From contig JAJRPL010000032.1 of assembly GCA_024280815.1 (NCBI GenBank), positions 1-5,946 of the forward strand: 5,946 nucleotides of DNA. Reading direction: 5' to 3'. Of this stretch, positions 3,505 through 5,946 are shown in pieces. Both the position numbers and the translations under genes were made by a program. The notes beneath the pieces are model-generated. The model was given only the letters and a program-made list of their open reading frames with translations. It was not told where the DNA came from and searched no databases. Each line of letters opens with the position of its first letter. Positions within the stretch are counted from its first letter, which is position 1. This DNA is from Bacteroidota bacterium. GTDB taxonomy: Bacteria; Bacteroidota; Bacteroidia; Flavobacteriales; Flavobacteriaceae.

Positions 3505-5946
3505 ATGGGATATAAAAAACCTTCATTCATTGAAAACATAGCAGAAAAAATAGGAATCATTCCAAATTTGCACAAAGAAAAGTATCAAGAATTTGATGGC
3601 GATATGCGTCAATTTTCTGATGAAGAAGTTGCGTCAATGTACGAGAACTTTCCACCACCTGAAAAGTGGGATGACTGGGTAGAATACGATCCAAAAGTTT
3701 GGCCAAAAAAGAAAAAAACAACCTATCAAATTGTACCAACAACCTGTTTTAATTGTGAATCTGCCTGTGGTTTAACGGCTTTTATCGATAAAGAAACACA
3801 AGAAGTAAAAAAGTTTGAAGGAAACCCACATCATCCAGGTTCACGAGGAAGAAACTGTGCAAAAGGCCCAGCAACTATCAATCAGATTACTGATCCTGAT
3901 CGTATTTTATATCCGTTAAAACGAAAAGGAAAACGAGGCGAAGGCGAATGGGAGCGTGTTTCTTGGGATGAAGCCTTAGACACCATTGCAGCACGTATCC
4001 GTAAAGCGATAAAAGAAGATCGGAAAAATGAAATTGCCTATCACGTAGGTCGTCCAGGACATGAAAAATTTATGAATTGGGTCTTACAAGGTTGGGGAAT
4101 TGACGGTCATAACTCACATACCAATATCTGTTCCTCAGGAGCACGTTTTGGCTATAATATTTGGTATGGTTATGATAGACCATCTCCAGATCATGCCGAA
4201 GCAAAATTTATTTTATTGATTTCGGCACATTTAGAATCGGGTCATTATTTTAATCCGCATGCACAACGTATCATTGAAGGGAAAATGAAAGGAGCAAAGT
4301 TGGCAACCATGGATCCTCGTTTGTCAAATACAGCTTCTATGTCTGATTATTGGATGCCATCTTATCCAGGAACAGAAGCAGCAGTATTGTTGGCAATGGC
4401 ATTAATTATCCTCGAAGAAGGACTTTACAATAGAGAATATTTAGAGAACTGGGTAAACTGGGAATCGTATTTAAAAGCAAAAGGAGTAGAAATCAAATTT
4501 GAGAATTACATCTCAGAAATGATTAAAGAATACAAGGAATTTACACCAGAATTTGCAGAAGAAGAGTCAGGTGTAAAAGCCGAAATGATTATAGAAATCG
4601 CCCACAAAATTGGTGAAGCAGGCGAACGTTTTGCATCACATAACTGGCGTTCTGCAGGAGCATCTAATTTGGGTGGTTGGGCAGTTGCTAGATGTTTACA
4701 CTTCTTAACGGTATTAACTGGAGCGGTTGGAGCAAAAGGAGGGACTTCGCCAAATTCATGGAATAAGTTCTCGCCTACGCAACCCAATCCGCCAGCACCA
4801 CAAAAAGTTTGGAACGAATTACATTTCCCTAAAGAATATCCATTAGCATTCTTTGAAATGAGTCAGTTATTACCACACTTCTTAAAAGAAGGACGTGGTT
4901 TTATGGACGTATATTTCTCTAGAGTATTTAATCCGATATGGACCTATCCTGATGGGTTTACATGGATGGAAATGTTTATGCGAGAAGATAAATTCGGATT
5001 GCATACAGCATTAACACCAACATGGAACGAAACTGCATTTTATGCCGATTTTGTATTACCAATGGGCTTAGCATCTGAAAGACATGATATCAATTCTTAC
5101 GCAACACATGGCGGAACATGGGTGGCTTTCCGTCAACCCGTTTTACGTGAAGCGGCAAGACGAAATGGGAATCCAGTTGAGTGTACCTATCAAGCAAACC
5201 CAGGTGAAGTGTGGGAAGAAGATGAATTTTGGATAGAATTGTCTTGGCGAATTGACCCTGACGGAAGTATGGGCATCCGAAAAACATTTGAATCGCCATA
5301 CAGACCAGGAGAAAAAATTACGATTGATGAGTATTACCAATACATTTTTGAACGTGTTGATGGCTTGACTGAAAAGGCAAAAGCAGACGGATTTACAGGG
5401 CAATTTGCAGCATTAGAATACATGAAAAAGTACGGTGCTTACGAAATTGAAGCAGGAGAATCTTATAATATGAACGATAGAGCCGTTTCTGAAGAGAAAT
5501 TAAAAGGTTCAGTTGTTGATCCAGACACTAAAGTTATCCGTAAAGACGGAAAAGATATTGGAGTCATGGTCAACGAAAAAGCTAAAGTTGGTTTCCCAAC
5601 ACCATCACGTAAAAATGAATTCTATTCGCAAACCATGGTCGATTGGAAATGGCCAGAATATGCCATTCCACAATATATTAAATCACATATTCATAATGAT
5701 GTGTTAGATAAATCGAAAGGAGAATATGTACTAGTACCAACATTTAGATTGCCAACATTAATCCACTCTCGATCGGGTAATGCAAAGTGGTTGGTAGAAA
5801 TCTCAAATCGTAATCCGATTTGGATGCATCCAGACGATGCTGCAAAATGGGGATTCAAAACAGGAGATTTGGTAAAAATGAATACAGATATAGGGTATTT
5901 TATAGATAAAGTTTGGGTAACACAATCTATGAAGCCAGGCGTTGTA
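3505..5946 (+). CDS. Molybdopterin-dependent oxidoreductase, catalytic subunit (DMSO reductase superfamily; partial)
   Basis: The frame stays open for 814 codons to the right edge, so the C-terminus is missing. Cysteines 81, 84, 88 and 118 (CFNCESAC, then NCAKGPA) form the N-terminal [4Fe-4S] motif. Cys209 in NICSSGARFGYN is the likely molybdenum ligand, as in the Psr/Phs/Soe and nitrate reductase groups. The main molybdopterin domain spans about 139-720, with IIEGKMKGAKLATMDPRLSN as a cofactor-contact region. The dinucleotide-binding domain starts near 738 (EYVLVPTFRLP, HSRSGN) and is cut. The first ~75 residues are a charged extension without a twin-arginine motif, so the enzyme should stay in the cytoplasm. 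It should exchange electrons with the fused iron-sulfur/NrfD protein upstream. No terminator separates the genes. SoeA-like sulfite oxidation or a polysulfide/thiosulfate-type reaction is possible, but substrate and direction cannot be read from sequence. Confidence 0.9.
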   Translation, partial: MGYKKPSFIENIAEKIGIIPNLHKEKYQEFDGDMRQFSDEEVASMYENFPPPEKWDDWVEYDPKVWPKKKKTTYQIVPTTCFNCESACGLTAFIDKETQEVKKFEGNPHHPGSRGRNCAKGPATINQITDPDRILYPLKRKGKRGEGEWERVSWDEALDTIAARIRKAIKEDRKNEIAYHVGRPGHEKFMNWVLQGWGIDGHNSHTNICSSGARFGYNIWYGYDRPSPDHAEAKFILLISAHLESGHYFNPHAQRIIEGKMKGAKLATMDPRLSNTASMSDYWMPSYPGTEAAVLLAMALIILEEGLYNREYLENWVNWESYLKAKGVEIKFENYISEMIKEYKEFTPEFAEEESGVKAEMIIEIAHKIGEAGERFASHNWRSAGASNLGGWAVARCLHFLTVLTGAVGAKGGTSPNSWNKFSPTQPNPPAPQKVWNELHFPKEYPLAFFEMSQLLPHFLKEGRGFMDVYFSRVFNPIWTYPDGFTWMEMFMREDKFGLHTALTPTWNETAFYADFVLPMGLASERHDINSYATHGGTWVAFRQPVLREAARRNGNPVECTYQANPGEVWEEDEFWIELSWRIDPDGSMGIRKTFESPYRPGEKITIDEYYQYIFERVDGLTEKAKADGFTGQFAALEYMKKYGAYEIEAGESYNMNDRAVSEEKLKGSVVDPDTKVIRKDGKDIGVMVNEKAKVGFPTPSRKNEFYSQTMVDWKWPEYAIPQYIKSHIHNDVLDKSKGEYVLVPTFRLPTLIHSRSGNAKWLVEISNRNPIWMHPDDAAKWGFKTGDLVKMNTDIGYFIDKVWVTQSMKPGVV

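Noticed and set aside
1382..5946. Alternative complex III (Act) cluster
   Set aside because: ActB fuses a molybdopterin-like domain to the iron-sulfur domain and is accompanied by cytochromes. Here the fusion is iron-sulfur plus NrfD, the catalytic subunit keeps its cofactor residues, and no haem motifs (CxxCH in a cytochrome context) are seen.

Overview
This AT-rich window looks like the chromosome of a flavobacterium (Bacteroidota, probably Flavobacteriaceae). The reasons are low GC, promoters of the TAnnTTTG (-7) type, almost no Shine-Dalgarno sequences, and typical protein families: a DUF5686 protein with a carboxypeptidase-regulatory-like domain, DUF3817, and an iron-sulfur/NrfD fusion. 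The exact genus cannot be read from the sequence.

Left part (1-1023): the 5' end of a leftward gene for an exported DUF5686-type protein, cut by the window edge. A divergent promoter region follows, then a small rightward membrane protein gene (DUF3817). That gene is closed by a compact run of three hairpins, the first followed by a T-tract. This run fills the gap to the convergent moaD gene.

Centre (1024-1381): moaD, the small sulfur-carrier subunit of molybdopterin synthase, stands alone on the minus strand. It is divergent from a molybdoenzyme operon. The 115-bp divergent gap carries a perfect GTAAC-N4-GTTAC dyad. The dyad sits about 42 bp upstream of the start site predicted from a TATTTTTG -7 element, which is the position expected for a class II CRP/FNR-type activator.

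Right part (1382-5946): an operon for a membrane-bound complex iron-sulfur molybdoenzyme. The first gene fuses a four-cluster ferredoxin subunit (16 cysteines) to an eight-helix NrfD/PsrC quinone-interacting anchor in one 538-residue chain. The last gene, running off the right edge, is the molybdopterin catalytic subunit. It has one N-terminal [4Fe-4S] motif, a likely cysteine molybdenum ligand and no Tat signal, so the complex probably faces the cytoplasm, as in SoeABC-type sulfite-oxidising enzymes. The substrate cannot be fixed from sequence; sulfur oxyanions or polysulfide are the leading candidates.

Between these two subunit genes lies a small gene for a four-helix-bundle protein of the 23S rRNA intervening-sequence (IVS) family. 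Repeated and inverted AATCGAATAAAT-like words lie on both sides of it. This arrangement suggests a selfish or domesticated insertion inside the operon and is the most unusual feature here. The functional story is otherwise coherent: moaD helps make the cofactor that the divergent operon needs, and the dyad between them could couple both to a redox or nitrogen-oxide signal.
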